Shown: positions 51,373 through 60,482, numbered from the stretch's first letter. The stretch: 64,000 nucleotides of DNA from SHLQ01 sp964451305 (GCA_964451305.1 CAYVHV010000009.1:28178-92177); one strand, 5' to 3'. Program-made: numbers and translations. Notes: generated by a model not told the origin, from the sequence alone.

Positions 51373-53376
51373 CTAGCGACCGTCGACCGACCAGTGCCAC
51401 GGTTCAGATGGCAAGTTGAACAACCCGAAACGATGAGCATTCGCGGTCAACCATTCGAACGGCTCAGTGCTCGCCGAGATTGCTCGCCCGTCGATGTGGA
51501 AGTCGATTGCCAGTCCAAATTCGTGGCGAGAGTGGCCCGGCGTGGCCGTTGGTGGTGAGCACTCATGGGATGGCGTCAACCACGGATCTTCGCAATTTGC
51601 GATGCGCAGTTCGATCTGTCGTTCATGGCTTCGCCAACCCCAACCTTGCAGGATCAATCCGTCAGCTTCTGCCGCTGCCAAGAGTTGTTCGACATCGTCG
51701 GCAATACTGCTGGCAACCACAATGCCGCGAACACGAACGAGGTCGAGTTCGCCGGTTTCGTCCACCGAGCTGACCATCGCCTCATCCCGAGTGGTGCTCT
51801 CGACAGGTTCGGCTGGCTCTTCTTCTACCCCGAACTGGAGCTCCGTCCCATTCGGAACGACAAGGACGACCGACTCCGAGTCGACCTCGACGGGAGCAAG
51901 CTCGGACAGACCGAATCGATCATAAAATTCGATCGTGTCGGTTCCATCATCGCTACGGCTTCGAATAGCGAAGGAATCATGCCCATCGCCATTCCAGTCG
52001 CCGACCAGCGGTAGGGCGTCCTCGGCGTTCGTGAGGCGTATTTGCGCACCGTACGGAATTCCTTGTCCGTCGGTTGGGATGATCACCGTTTCGGCGATCT
52101 GCGAACGAGTGCGGATCATGTCCGACGCGGTGTTCTCCGTTCGGATGATCGCCGGACTGTCGATGCCATCGCCATCCCAATCACCCCAGTACGCGAGTTC
52201 ACCTCCATCAGGATCTTCGAGCAACGTGCCGTCGTTCTGGATCAATAGGCCTCCGCCGAACCAGCCAATGTCAGCGTCGCCATCGCCGTCCCAATCGCCG
52301 CGAGCAATCGCTCGGTCGTTAACTTCGAACGGATACAGGAAGAGCGCTCCGTCGTCATCGACTGCGACTCGGCTCGTCGTCTTGTCGGCATCGAGTGCTT
52401 CCTGCGGACTGAGCGCGGGCTCGACCAACGACGCAGACGACACCATGTGAATGCCTTCGAGATCCACGAACTCGTCAGGCGTTAGGACGACGAGCTCGCC
52501 AACAGCTGGCGTGTCTAGAGGTACCTCGCGTTGGAGAGCGGAGCTTCGATCTATCGAGACGCGATCTGAGTAGATGTCAACAATTTGTTCGGCGAGGTCG
52601 TTACTTCCGGCGTAGTTCCGAATCGCGACTGCCTGGGTCCCGCCATCACCGGCCCCCATTTCGCAGAGAAAGTTCGCGGCAGACGCGGATGCATCCCACA
52701 GATTTTGTGGATCAGCGATGCCGTCTTGGTTGGCGTCGAAGCCGTAGCGTTCCCACGACGCCGGGAGAATCTGGAATGGCCCGACCGGCCGATCCCACAT
52801 CGTGTCGCCGTCGACGGCGCCCTCGTCGGTATCTAACAAGAGAGCGAGATTGGCGAGACTGCCGTCACCTGTTGCACCGAAGATCGCCGGGTGGCTCGTC
52901 GCTTCACGATCGAACGCGGTGCCATCGATGCGCCCGTTGACCGATGCGACAGATCCGACGGCGAAGAGCAGATCGGCAGAGAGCCCGCAGCGCGAACCCG
53001 CACTCGCCCATTGGTAGACGCTCTCAATATCAATATCAATATCGGTATCGACGTCAGTCATGCCCGGGGTGCGCTCATCCTCAACCATTTGGAAATTGGC
53101 TGAGACTCGGTCGGTAGGGTCCGACGCGAGAAGCTCGAGCAGTTCGTCTCCGACCATTTGACGGTCGATTGCGAAGGTGAGCATTTCGAGGTCGAAGTGG
53201 GTGGGTCGGGCATCAACCGATCGTTGGACACGCGACTCGGTTGGCTCGGTTGAGTTGTCTTCACCCACTCGGCTGCCTTCCAACACTGGTTCGGGCGTAG
53301 GGAAAGCCGCCGCAACGGATGCGAAAGATCCGCAGCCAACCGCTAGGGCAACAACGCAATGAAGAGGTCGAAACAT
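51373..53376 (-). CDS. Secreted fusion: inactive lytic transglycosylase-like, VCBS repeats, VanY peptidase
   Basis: 667 residues from ATG 53376, with a signal peptide (PLHCVVALAVGCGSFASVAA). Domain 1 (about residues 115-280) is MltB-like: CGLSADLLFAVGSVASVNGR, DTMWDRPVGPFQILPASWER and AASAANFLCEMGAGDGGTQA. The catalytic Glu of the family (xVExxHG) is Ala in SVASVNGR, so lysis activity is unlikely. Domain 2 has three FG-GAP/VCBS blades (GDWDGDGDADIGWF, GDWDGDGIDSPAI, GDWNGDGHDSFAI). Domain 3 is a VanY/M15B D,D-carboxypeptidase with zinc motifs SRHEFGLAIDFH and EPWHWS, ending SVDGR. It probably binds and trims peptidoglycan outside the membrane. Confidence 0.85.
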   Translation of the reverse strand: MFRPLHCVVALAVGCGSFASVAAAFPTPEPVLEGSRVGEDNSTEPTESRVQRSVDARPTHFDLEMLTFAIDRQMVGDELLELLASDPTDRVSANFQMVEDERTPGMTDVDTDIDIDIESVYQWASAGSRCGLSADLLFAVGSVASVNGRIDGTAFDREATSHPAIFGATGDGSLANLALLLDTDEGAVDGDTMWDRPVGPFQILPASWERYGFDANQDGIADPQNLWDASASAANFLCEMGAGDGGTQAVAIRNYAGSNDLAEQIVDIYSDRVSIDRSSALQREVPLDTPAVGELVVLTPDEFVDLEGIHMVSSASLVEPALSPQEALDADKTTSRVAVDDDGALFLYPFEVNDRAIARGDWDGDGDADIGWFGGGLLIQNDGTLLEDPDGGELAYWGDWDGDGIDSPAIIRTENTASDMIRTRSQIAETVIIPTDGQGIPYGAQIRLTNAEDALPLVGDWNGDGHDSFAIRSRSDDGTDTIEFYDRFGLSELAPVEVDSESVVLVVPNGTELQFGVEEEPAEPVESTTRDEAMVSSVDETGELDLVRVRGIVVASSIADDVEQLLAAAEADGLILQGWGWRSHERQIELRIANCEDPWLTPSHECSPPTATPGHSRHEFGLAIDFHIDGRAISASTEPFEWLTANAHRFGLFNLPSEPWHWSVDGR

Positions 53377-53399
53377 GAGATGCAATCTGAGCTAGGGCT

Positions 53400-53422
53400 G
53401 GAGACTCTGGATAGATGTCTCC
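53400..53422. promoter_or_regulatory. Small hairpin near VanY-fusion gene start
   Basis: GGAGAC...GTCTCC with an 11-nt loop, 24 bp upstream of the ATG (minus strand). On the transcript it lies between a larger hairpin and the start codon. Confidence 0.3.
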
Positions 53423-53426
53423 GAGT

Positions 53427-53471
53427 CCAGGTCAAACGCTCCGCCACCGCCGGACGAAACGTTTGACCTGG
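53427..53471 (-). terminator. Strong hairpin between secreted-protein and VanY-fusion genes
   Basis: Perfect 12-bp stem CCAGGTCAAACG/CGTTTGACCTGG with a 21-nt loop that holds a second small stem (TCCG/CGGA). It lies 44 bp after the stop at 53516. There is no T-run, so a U-less terminator of the upstream operon is the most likely role. Confidence 0.55.
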
Positions 53472-53515
53472 GATTCAAAGAGGTCGCTACCTACTGGCGG
53501 CGACCACGTTCATCG

Positions 53516-54991
53516 CTACAAGAAGCGGTGAACGATTGGGCAGTTGATGACGACACCACTCGATCCGTAGGCGCTTCCACCAGGACCGGTGATCCATCCG
53601 TCCTCGACCAAGCCGAGGATCTGGAACTCCTCGGTCAGTCGCCAAGGAATGTCACGGTCGTAGGCCTCTTGGGTCCACTCACCGAGGTTCAGATCCCAAA
53701 GCGGGCTGTAGTCGGTTGCGATGGTTGGAATACCACCGAGGACATTCAGAGGTCCACCCTCGCCGAGGATCGCACTGTTGAAGCCCTGACGCTGAGGGTT
53801 CAGCGTGCCATCTTCCTCGTGCGTTGGTCCGTTCGTGAATCCAAAGATGCGCTCGACTGAGCTGAACAGCGAGTCATCTTCGCCAACACGGATGTTGTCG
53901 AGTGCTGGTGTGTGAACTGCACCCTCGAGTGCCGCTGCGATTGGTGCGTTTGCATCCATCGAGAGGTAGAGGACTGGACGGCCGAAGCTGAATCCTGGAA
54001 CGAGTTCCAAGGTTACGGTGCCTGGGTCGTCGCCTTCACCTGGGCAGATGGCCAGGACCGAGTCATGGACAAAGTCGTGGTCGATCTCGCCATCGCACAT
54101 TCCCCGAAGGGTGCTGATCGAAGCGTTCGAAACCGCTGGAGCGTTGTAGGTGTGGCCACCTGCATTCTCGATCAGTGTCAGAGGGCTATAGAAGCCATCT
54201 GGGTCACCAATGTCGGTTCCGACTGCACCTGGAACGAAGTCCAGAGTTTCGAGCAGGTTGTTCGTGCCACTCGTGTCGGTACTACCGGGGTTGACCACAC
54301 GCTCGGGCGAGAAGTCAACGAAGCCGCTTTCGAAGTGCAAGATGCCTTCTTGGTCGAAGAACGAACGGCGAACCGTCGTGCTTGTGAACTCGTCAACATC
54401 TTCCGGTGGCAGATCGCTGTAGTTGAGCTTCGGGCTGAAGTTCAACCCGAGTGCATCAGCGTTACCTTCGTCGGACGTATCGGTCACGATGTACCAAATG
54501 TTGCGGCCATCGTTTGGACCGTCAGAGTTGAGTACGCCTCGGTAGAGCGGAAGCGTGATCGTGCCCGCGTCCTCATCGAGTGTGCCGGCGGTTAGGAGCT
54601 GGTTCGGGCCAACGAGGTTTTCGTTGACGGTCGATGGTGGTGGGCCGAAGTAGGTGACGGGAACGTCAGCACCGATTGACGGTGGCGACGGACGAACGTC
54701 ATCATCATCGACTTCCTCCAACTCGTTGATGTCCACACCCTCCACGCCGGTGGTGGCGCGAGTGTTGTCGGCAGTTTCAGCCGCAATTGCTGCGGCGGTT
54801 GCACCGCCAGCGGTTGGTGGCAGTTCGACACCTTCGACAACGATTGGGCCTGATGCTGCTTCAACTTCTGCAACTTCTGGTTCAACCAGTTCAGGTCCTC
54901 CGTCGTCTTGAGCGCCAACGACCGTCGTCACTGCGGCGACAAGGCCGATGACGAGCACTACTGGGAACAGGTTCTTGAGTGTTTTATTCAT
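53516..54991 (-). CDS. Secreted protein of unknown family, paralogue 2
   Basis: 491 residues with a signal peptide (LFPVVLVIGLVAAVTTVVGA, then QDD). A low-complexity Val/Glu/Ala stretch precedes the conserved body, which begins VRPSPPSIGADVPVTYFGPP and runs through IWYIVTDTSDEGNADALGLN, FVDFSPERVVNP, FGFTNGPT, GGPLNVLGGIPTIATDYSPL and WDLNLGEW to the ending GVVINCPIVHRFL. The body aligns with the neighbouring gene along its whole length. Proteins with the same YVLTD-type and VDFSP-type pattern occur in many bacteria without an assigned function. It lies 32 bp after paralogue 1 and is co-transcribed with it. Confidence 0.75.
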   Translation of the reverse strand: MNKTLKNLFPVVLVIGLVAAVTTVVGAQDDGGPELVEPEVAEVEAASGPIVVEGVELPPTAGGATAAAIAAETADNTRATTGVEGVDINELEEVDDDDVRPSPPSIGADVPVTYFGPPPSTVNENLVGPNQLLTAGTLDEDAGTITLPLYRGVLNSDGPNDGRNIWYIVTDTSDEGNADALGLNFSPKLNYSDLPPEDVDEFTSTTVRRSFFDQEGILHFESGFVDFSPERVVNPGSTDTSGTNNLLETLDFVPGAVGTDIGDPDGFYSPLTLIENAGGHTYNAPAVSNASISTLRGMCDGEIDHDFVHDSVLAICPGEGDDPGTVTLELVPGFSFGRPVLYLSMDANAPIAAALEGAVHTPALDNIRVGEDDSLFSSVERIFGFTNGPTHEEDGTLNPQRQGFNSAILGEGGPLNVLGGIPTIATDYSPLWDLNLGEWTQEAYDRDIPWRLTEEFQILGLVEDGWITGPGGSAYGSSGVVINCPIVHRFL

Positions 54992-55023
54992 GTTTTTCTT
55001 CCTCCTTCGTTATGAGATGCGGG

Positions 55024-56250
55024 TTACAAGAACCGGTGCACGATTGGGCAATTGATGATGAAGCCAGATGAGCCGTACGGGGTTCCACCCGGTCCGGTCA
55101 GCCAGCCACGTTCGACGAATCCCAAGATCTGGAATTCTTCGGTGAGGCGAGAGTCGAAGCCACGTTCGACAGCTTCGGGCGTCCATTCGCCGACGTTGAG
55201 GTCCCACAGCGGGCTGTAGTCAGTCGCGAATGTCGGGATTCCGCCCAAGACGTTCAGCGGGCCACCTTCACCGCGCACAGCACTTTCGAAGCCTTGGCGT
55301 GATGGGTTCACAACGCCGTCTTCGAAGTTGGTTGGGCCATTTGAGAATCCGAAGATTCGTTCAACTGGGCTGAACAGCGAGTCATCGCTACCGACCTGAA
55401 TATCGAGAAGGCCAGGAGCAAAGATCGCACCCTCGAGGGCTGCAGGCAGTGGATGGTTTGCGTCGGTCGACATGTAGAGCACAGGGCGAGCGAAGCTGAA
55501 GCCAGCCTCGAGCTCCATGGTTACCGTTCCGGGCTCGCCATCTTCACCTGGGCAAATCGAGACGACACTGTCGTGCACGAGGCTGTAGTCGACATCACCT
55601 TCGCAGAAGCTGATGTCGTCGTCGGTGACGTCGAACGCAACGGTCGTTGCGTTGTAGACGTGGTTGCCAGCGTTGAGGATCCGTACCAGTGGGGTGTAGA
55701 GCTCATCGCCGACTGCGCCGGGGCTGAATTCAGCTGGTGGGAACGCGTTGCCTTCGCCAGGAACGACGGAACGCTCCGGCGAGAAGTCAACACCGCCTCC
55801 GTAGAACTCGAGAATTCCATCTCGTGTGTACTCGGCGTCGCGGACGGCTCGGCCGTCATCTGCAAAGTGGAGCTTTGGCGAGTGGTTCAAGCCGAGTGCT
55901 TCGGCGGTGTCACCATCGGTGGTGTCGGTGACGATGTAGTAGACGCTCTCGCCGCTGTCCTTCAGACGGCCGTAGTAGAGAGGCAACGTAATCGTGCCCT
56001 CGTCCTCGTCGAGCGTTCCAGCAGTCAAGAGCTGCAGATCGCCGATCAACTCTGGTTCCACCGACGAAGGTGGTGGACCAAAGTAGGTCACTGGAATGTC
56101 GGCGCCGATCGATGGTGGAGATGGACGAACATCGTCATCTCCCTGCCCATCGGCGTCTTGTGCAAACGCAGTGCCGCCTCCCAGCGACGCCACGAGAAGG
56201 GCGCTCAATCCAAAGATCGCTGCTCCCTTTCTTCCTCTGGTTAATCTCAT
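55024..56250 (-). CDS. Secreted protein of unknown family, paralogue 1
   Basis: 408 residues with a signal peptide (GAAIFGLSALLVASLGGGTA, FAQ cleavage). It shares with paralogue 2 the start of the body (VRPSPPSIGADIPVTYFGPP), VYYIVTDTTDGDTAEALGLN, GVDFSPERSVVPGEG, IFGFSNGPTNFEDGVVNPSR and the ending GFIINCPIVHRFL, but lacks the 60-residue acidic N-terminal stretch. The absolute C-terminus (NCPIVHRFL) is identical, which suggests it matters for folding or sorting. First gene of the pair. Function unknown. Confidence 0.75.
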   Translation of the reverse strand: MRLTRGRKGAAIFGLSALLVASLGGGTAFAQDADGQGDDDVRPSPPSIGADIPVTYFGPPPSSVEPELIGDLQLLTAGTLDEDEGTITLPLYYGRLKDSGESVYYIVTDTTDGDTAEALGLNHSPKLHFADDGRAVRDAEYTRDGILEFYGGGVDFSPERSVVPGEGNAFPPAEFSPGAVGDELYTPLVRILNAGNHVYNATTVAFDVTDDDISFCEGDVDYSLVHDSVVSICPGEDGEPGTVTMELEAGFSFARPVLYMSTDANHPLPAALEGAIFAPGLLDIQVGSDDSLFSPVERIFGFSNGPTNFEDGVVNPSRQGFESAVRGEGGPLNVLGGIPTFATDYSPLWDLNVGEWTPEAVERGFDSRLTEEFQILGFVERGWLTGPGGTPYGSSGFIINCPIVHRFL

Positions 56251-56781
56251 TTCCTGCCTCCATCATCGTGGTTTTGGGCGCGCAAAGGCCCGAGCCATCA
56301 CGCGCACTTTTAAGAAGCTCCGCTCGCACCGAACCGCACACCGATCAACAAAAGCAATGTTGAATCAGATGTAGCTCAATGCCCTAGGAACAGTGAGTGG
56401 TAGTACATATTTGAGGGTCGCAATCAGATAGAACCCAGACACTGCGTCGACTCAATCAACGACCGAGGTGTCTCTCAAATGATGATCGGCGAAACGAGTG
56501 ATCTCACTCGCAATGACCGCCGAAGCCCGCGCTTCCACGCCCCCAACTAGCCAGCTTTCAATCAGTTTTCCTTCAACTGAATTCGTGGTTGTCCTACCAA
56601 TTCTGACCCTAAATCCGCCGATCCTTCGACGTCAATTGCGTGTCCCAAAGTGACAATAGCTTGTCCGTTTTTGACCTATCATTTCGATTTATCCCTAAAG
56701 GTTCGTTGACCGCGCGTGAGGGTTTCGGCCTCGATTGACGCGCTGGATCTTGGGCACCGAGCTTGCCTATGCTCGCAAGCT
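56251..56781. other. Long divergent intergenic region
   Basis: 531 bp between the secreted-protein pair (minus) and the lipoprotein-like gene (plus). It has lower GC than its surroundings and no ORF with coding character. I see no confident -35/-10 pair, repeat or hairpin; promoters for both directions must lie here. Confidence 0.5.
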
Positions 56782-57456
56782 ATGAGACGAATGACGTTCC
56801 TCGGCCGGTGTGTCTGCTTGTTTTTGGTTTCCGCGCTCGCGTTCGCAGCGTGTTCGAGTGGGCAATCCTCGGGGGCGAACAACCCTGACGAAGAGCTCGC
56901 AATTTCATTAGAATCTGCACCGCTTACTCGAGACCAGTTCATCAACCTTGCGACGGTGCTGGCTGTCGGCGAGAACTTCGATGGCGAGCAGATCATGGTC
57001 AACGATGACCTGTTGCGGACGCTCGCGACACTACATATACGAAGTACTGCACTTGTCGACTTCATCGCTGTGGAGGACGTTGACAACACCACCCTGCCGT
57101 TCCTCCAAGAACAGGCGGAGCAGGGCATTTCAAACCTTCTTGAAGCGGGGGAAATCATGGAGTTGGACGATGACTCTGTGGAGTTCTCCGCTCTACTGAA
57201 CATCATTCTTGCGGACCGGGGGTCGAACCCACTGCGAGCCGAGATCGACCCCGCCACGGGCCAGCCGGTGGTCGGCGATAACCCGTTCACAAGTTCCTTT
57301 GTCTTCGACCCGAACCTCCGCGCAAACTTCGACACGGTGTCGCCCGGTTTCCTCCAGCAGTTCGACGAGACCTTTGCCGAGTTCACGGAGGGAGTCACTC
57401 TGGACGCAGATCTCGGGCTCTGGAATGCTGAGACGTTCACCGTCGATGCCCCTTAA
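56782..57456 (+). CDS. Putative lipoprotein of unknown function
   Basis: 224 residues from ATG 56782. The N-terminus has a signal with a possible lipobox (LFLVSALAFAACSSGQSS); Phe at position -3 makes the lipobox atypical. The mature part is acidic, mostly helical and without recognised domain (NLATVLAVGENFDGEQIMVN; EQAEQGISNLLEAGEIMELD; LLNIILADRGSNPLRAEIDP). It is followed 30 bp downstream by an unrelated hypothetical gene. Confidence 0.65.
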   Translation: MRRMTFLGRCVCLFLVSALAFAACSSGQSSGANNPDEELAISLESAPLTRDQFINLATVLAVGENFDGEQIMVNDDLLRTLATLHIRSTALVDFIAVEDVDNTTLPFLQEQAEQGISNLLEAGEIMELDDDSVEFSALLNIILADRGSNPLRAEIDPATGQPVVGDNPFTSSFVFDPNLRANFDTVSPGFLQQFDETFAEFTEGVTLDADLGLWNAETFTVDAP

Positions 57457-57486
57457 CCCCTTGGCCACAAATACCGATGGAAGTGG

Positions 57487-58254
57487 ATGGCGCGGACCCA
57501 ACCGATCTCACCTGAGGACCAGGTAGCGAGCTTCTTTTCGGTGCCGGTTGTTGGCGCTCATGAGCTTCACATCACCGAAGCTCGCCGACCGGCGAAGAAG
57601 AAGGCACACCATCGTGTCGACAACGTCGTCACCGAGGTCCTCTTTGCCCTCGACGGCGAATTGCTCGGAGAAACCTCTGATAAGCCGCGTACCACCCGCC
57701 TCGAAATTGCGTGGGCAGGGCCGACCGGCCCTCTGGCCCAAATCGCGTTAGCCGCAACAGCTGAGTCATATCAAACAACCCTGTGCGCTGCCCGAAGGTT
57801 GGGGGTCGGCGTACGACTTCTCACCTACGACGTCGATCAGGTCTTCTCCAAGTCTGGATCGCGCGGCGTGCTGTACATGCCGAGGCAGCACGAGCAATTG
57901 AAGACCGGCCACTTTCAACACCAGATAACCGATACTGCTGAGCTATTCGACGCGTCGATCGGGAAACTGCACACACCGGGTGTGCTCTCACGAAAGGTCC
58001 GGCGCAAGAAACCCGTCCAGGTGTTCTCGCAGTACCGGCAGGATCAGACGTGGACGCGCATCGACATCCAGTCGAAGAAGGAGCTCGTGACCTTCGAGAC
58101 TCGCAACGATGAGTTTCTCGGCATCGTCCAGATCCACCAGAACCACCATGCGATCACGACGAACCAGACCGTCCAGCTCAATGACACATTCCGCGGGGAC
58201 ACCAACTTCCACACATGGGCGTGTGAGCGGCTGATGACTCGACTCGGGATCTAG
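57487..58254 (+). CDS. Hypothetical protein (255 aa)
   Basis: I do not recognise this protein. It is soluble, basic and ends in helices (HTWACERLMTRLGI). Notable segments are RPAKKKAHHRVDNVVTEVLF, LTYDVDQVFSKSGSRGVLYM and KPVQVFSQYRQDQTWTRIDI. There is no signal peptide or membrane helix. Codon use is normal for the window. It opens the 57.4-61.7 kb accessory stretch and is convergent with the small zinc-ribbon gene (12 bp). Confidence 0.6.
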   Translation: MARTQPISPEDQVASFFSVPVVGAHELHITEARRPAKKKAHHRVDNVVTEVLFALDGELLGETSDKPRTTRLEIAWAGPTGPLAQIALAATAESYQTTLCAARRLGVGVRLLTYDVDQVFSKSGSRGVLYMPRQHEQLKTGHFQHQITDTAELFDASIGKLHTPGVLSRKVRRKKPVQVFSQYRQDQTWTRIDIQSKKELVTFETRNDEFLGIVQIHQNHHAITTNQTVQLNDTFRGDTNFHTWACERLMTRLGI

Positions 58255-58266
58255 AGCGACAGCTCT

Positions 58267-58431
58267 TCAGTCCGCACCACTTGATGGCGCGATCTCATCC
58301 CCGTAGCTCGCACAGTCAGCGTTCTCACAAACGAAACCGCTGCCTGGCTCGGGCGGGATTGCGCTGACTCCGCAATGCGGACAGATCGGCGAGGGGTCCT
58401 CACCGTCGATGGCATCGAACAGGTTTGTCAT
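58267..58431 (-). CDS. Small zinc-ribbon protein (54 aa)
   Basis: A 54-residue frame from ATG 58431 (MTNLFDAIDGEDPSPICPHC) with two metal-binding pairs, CPHCG and CENADC, 18 residues apart, and an acidic end. The frame stays open another 57 nt upstream and reads HWLELLNGFVFDQDNTDV, which looks protein-like but has no ATG/GTG/TTG, so the true N-terminus is unsure. Function unknown. Confidence 0.5.
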   Translation of the reverse strand: MTNLFDAIDGEDPSPICPHCGVSAIPPEPGSGFVCENADCASYGDEIAPSSGAD

Positions 58432-58655
58432 GACATCAGTATTGTCTTGGTCGAAGACGAACCCGTTCAGCAGCTCCAGCCAGTGTCATAATATGAGTAT
58501 ATCGAACGTTTGTTTGCTTTGCAACCCAAGCGTGAACTTCGCACCGGCAGCAGAGGCACAGCCCATCGTGGCGGAAACGACTCTTCGATCCCAAAACCTC
58601 ACCGGTGCTAGCGTGAGGACTTGCCCGCTCTGTCAACGCTCAACAAGTAGGTCCG

Positions 58656-59396
58656 ATGCGCCTTCAGCCACTTTCACACGTCGATCTACCAACCCCCAAT
58701 GGCCCAATGCGGACCTTTCTCTTCCGCCCTGTCGGCGACGGCAAGTTTCCGGCGGTCATCTTTTTCGCGGAGATCTACCAAATGACCGGCCCGATCGCTC
58801 GAATGGCAGCGATCCTCGCTGGCCAGGGATTTCTGGTGGCCGTGCCCGACGTCTACCACGAGTTCACCGAGCTTGGGGAAGCCTTTGAATACGACAAAGC
58901 CGGTACCGATCGCGGGAACGAACTGAAGACGATGAAAGAGCTCGCCAGCTACGATGCCGATGCCCGAGCGGTGATCAGCTTTCTCGAAAGTGATGCTGGC
59001 TGTAGCGGGCAGATTGGCGTGATGGGTGTCTGCTTGGGCGGACACCTTGCCTTTCGGGCAGCCATGAACCCAGAAGTTGCCGCTGGTGTCTGCGCGTACG
59101 CAACGGATATTCACTCGGGCACGCTCGGCAAAGGAAAGTCCGACGATTCGCTGGCGCGCATCCCCGAGATTCGCGGCGACATGATGATGATCTGGGGACG
59201 ACAAGATCCTCATGTTCCCCGAGAAGGCCGTCGACTGATCTACGACACGATGACAGACGCAGACACGTGCTTCTCATGGCATGAGTTCAATGCCGAGCAT
59301 GCGTTCCTGCGAGATTTGGGTCCTCGGTACGACCCAGAGCTCGCTCACACCATCTACGGGATGGTCTTTCAGCACTTCACAAGCCTGTTGAAATAG
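58656..59396 (+). CDS. Dienelactone hydrolase-family alpha/beta hydrolase
   Basis: 246 residues with the family's Cys-Asp-His triad: GQIGVMGVCLGGHLAFRAAM (nucleophile Cys), MMMIWGRQDPHVPREGRRL (Asp) and FNAEHAFLRDLGPRYDPE (His), plus the conserved Glu in VIFFAEIYQMTGPIARMAAI. Dienelactone hydrolases open lactones in aromatic degradation; relatives act on other esters. Soluble. The first 26-nt hairpin motif copy lies 36 bp after the stop. Confidence 0.88.
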   Translation: MRLQPLSHVDLPTPNGPMRTFLFRPVGDGKFPAVIFFAEIYQMTGPIARMAAILAGQGFLVAVPDVYHEFTELGEAFEYDKAGTDRGNELKTMKELASYDADARAVISFLESDAGCSGQIGVMGVCLGGHLAFRAAMNPEVAAGVCAYATDIHSGTLGKGKSDDSLARIPEIRGDMMMIWGRQDPHVPREGRRLIYDTMTDADTCFSWHEFNAEHAFLRDLGPRYDPELAHTIYGMVFQHFTSLLK

Positions 59397-59431
59397 CTGT
59401 CCGCTGGCCCAGCGCTGCGCGGAAGATCTGG

Positions 59432-59457
59432 GAGCGCTGTGCTCAAAGTTATTTGCT
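59432..59457 (-). repeat. 26-nt hairpin motif, copy 0
   Basis: Plus strand GAGCGCTGTGCTC followed by AAAGTTATTTGCT; identical to 60376-60401 and 61174-61199. The first 13 nt form a small hairpin (GAGC/GCTC). This copy has no tRNA-like partner. Confidence 0.9.
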
Positions 59458-59508
59458 AATGCACGAGGTCGATCCCCAATTGCCCGACTCAGCTCTATCG
59501 TGCTGTGA

Positions 59509-60240
59509 ATGACGGGACATCTGTCGCACGCATTTGCTCAGCTACAGCTGGACTTCGTCCAACGATTCGTCGCCATTGGCCTTGGTTCATCTTCCGATGG
59601 CATGAACCGCCTAACAGACATCCAAAGGAGACTGGGACTGGGCCAACCTGACGAACCTGCGTCGAACCCAGCGTGGATTAAACTGATGGCTGAGATCAGA
59701 ACCGCGACCAACACCTCAGAAGGCGCGGAGATCGTCATGGCAGCGGCATCTACCGCAACGCCAACTCTCGAACACGTTGCTCACGGGTGGCCAACGGTCG
59801 GGACGTTCTCACTGGCAGTAAACGGCGACACCGCACAGACGCACTTCTATATCGATCGCGTCGGGGATACCAGCCCCTTCCATGACGACCGTCTCGACGA
59901 TCGGAGATCAGAACTTCGGGAGGTCCTGTCCATTGCCAGGGCCGAGCACCCTAACGTCCGGTGGATTACCGGCGGAAGCTGGATGTACTCGGCCTCGGGC
60001 TACCGGCGAGCGTTCCCCTCCAAACACCTCCAGTCGGGTGTCGTGCGGAAAGACCGGTACACGTTTCAAGGCATGTCTCACTGGGGACAGTTCCTCGACT
60101 ATCGAGGTGTACTGCGTCACGACCGCGCACAGGAATTTCGCAAGCGGTTGGAGGAATGGGACGGAACGAACCCCTGCGAACTATTCCCAATACCAACGCT
60201 GGATTTGAGGTCTCCCATAGCGGTCTTTAACGCGTACTGA
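59509..60240 (+). CDS. Hypothetical protein (243 aa)
   Basis: No family recognised. Soluble, no signal peptide. N-terminal helices (HLSHAFAQLQLDFVQRFVAI), then a mixed region ending in Trp/Tyr-rich sequence (ITGGSWMYSASGYRRAFPSK; GMSHWGQFLDYRGVLRHDRA). It lies between hairpin-motif copies 0 and 1, with 51 bp and 32 bp of flank, like a cassette. Confidence 0.6.
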   Translation: MTGHLSHAFAQLQLDFVQRFVAIGLGSSSDGMNRLTDIQRRLGLGQPDEPASNPAWIKLMAEIRTATNTSEGAEIVMAAASTATPTLEHVAHGWPTVGTFSLAVNGDTAQTHFYIDRVGDTSPFHDDRLDDRRSELREVLSIARAEHPNVRWITGGSWMYSASGYRRAFPSKHLQSGVVRKDRYTFQGMSHWGQFLDYRGVLRHDRAQEFRKRLEEWDGTNPCELFPIPTLDLRSPIAVFNAY

Positions 60241-60272
60241 TCGAGCATCTCCGCAGAGCGGATCCCAAAGAG

Positions 60273-60347
60273 AGCCCGAGAGCAGAATCGAACTGCTGAC
60301 CTACTCGTTGCGAATGAAACCGGGCTTAGCGCTGTGCTTACTCCCGC
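60273..60347 (-). repeat. tRNA-like element, copy 1 (anticodon position CGC)
   Basis: 75 nt on the minus strand. The 3' half is a good tRNA: variable loop AGGTC, T-arm AGCAG-TTCGATT-CTGCT, acceptor CTCGGGC. The 5' half is weak: acceptor GCGGGAG pairs at 5 of 7 positions and the D-arm is a short hairpin (TAAGC-ACAGC-GCTAA). The anticodon loop is TTCGCAA. Identical to copy 2 over 36 nt at the 3' side. Confidence 0.6.
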
Positions 60348-60375
60348 AAGGCCCCTGAAACAGCGGCGGCTCAGC

Positions 60376-60401
60376 GAGCGCTGTGCTCAAAGTTATTTGC
60401 T
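60376..60401 (-). repeat. 26-nt hairpin motif, copy 1
   Basis: Identical to 59432-59457. It lies 28 bp upstream (minus sense) of the tRNA-like copy 1, and shares the ACAGCGCT core with that element's D-arm hairpin. Confidence 0.9.
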
Positions 60402-60482
60402 GTAGCTCTTCGCTCAGCGGAGGTATGTCTACGCCGATTGGAGCTGACTCGATCACCGGCCTCGTGCGAGTAACGTGACGGC

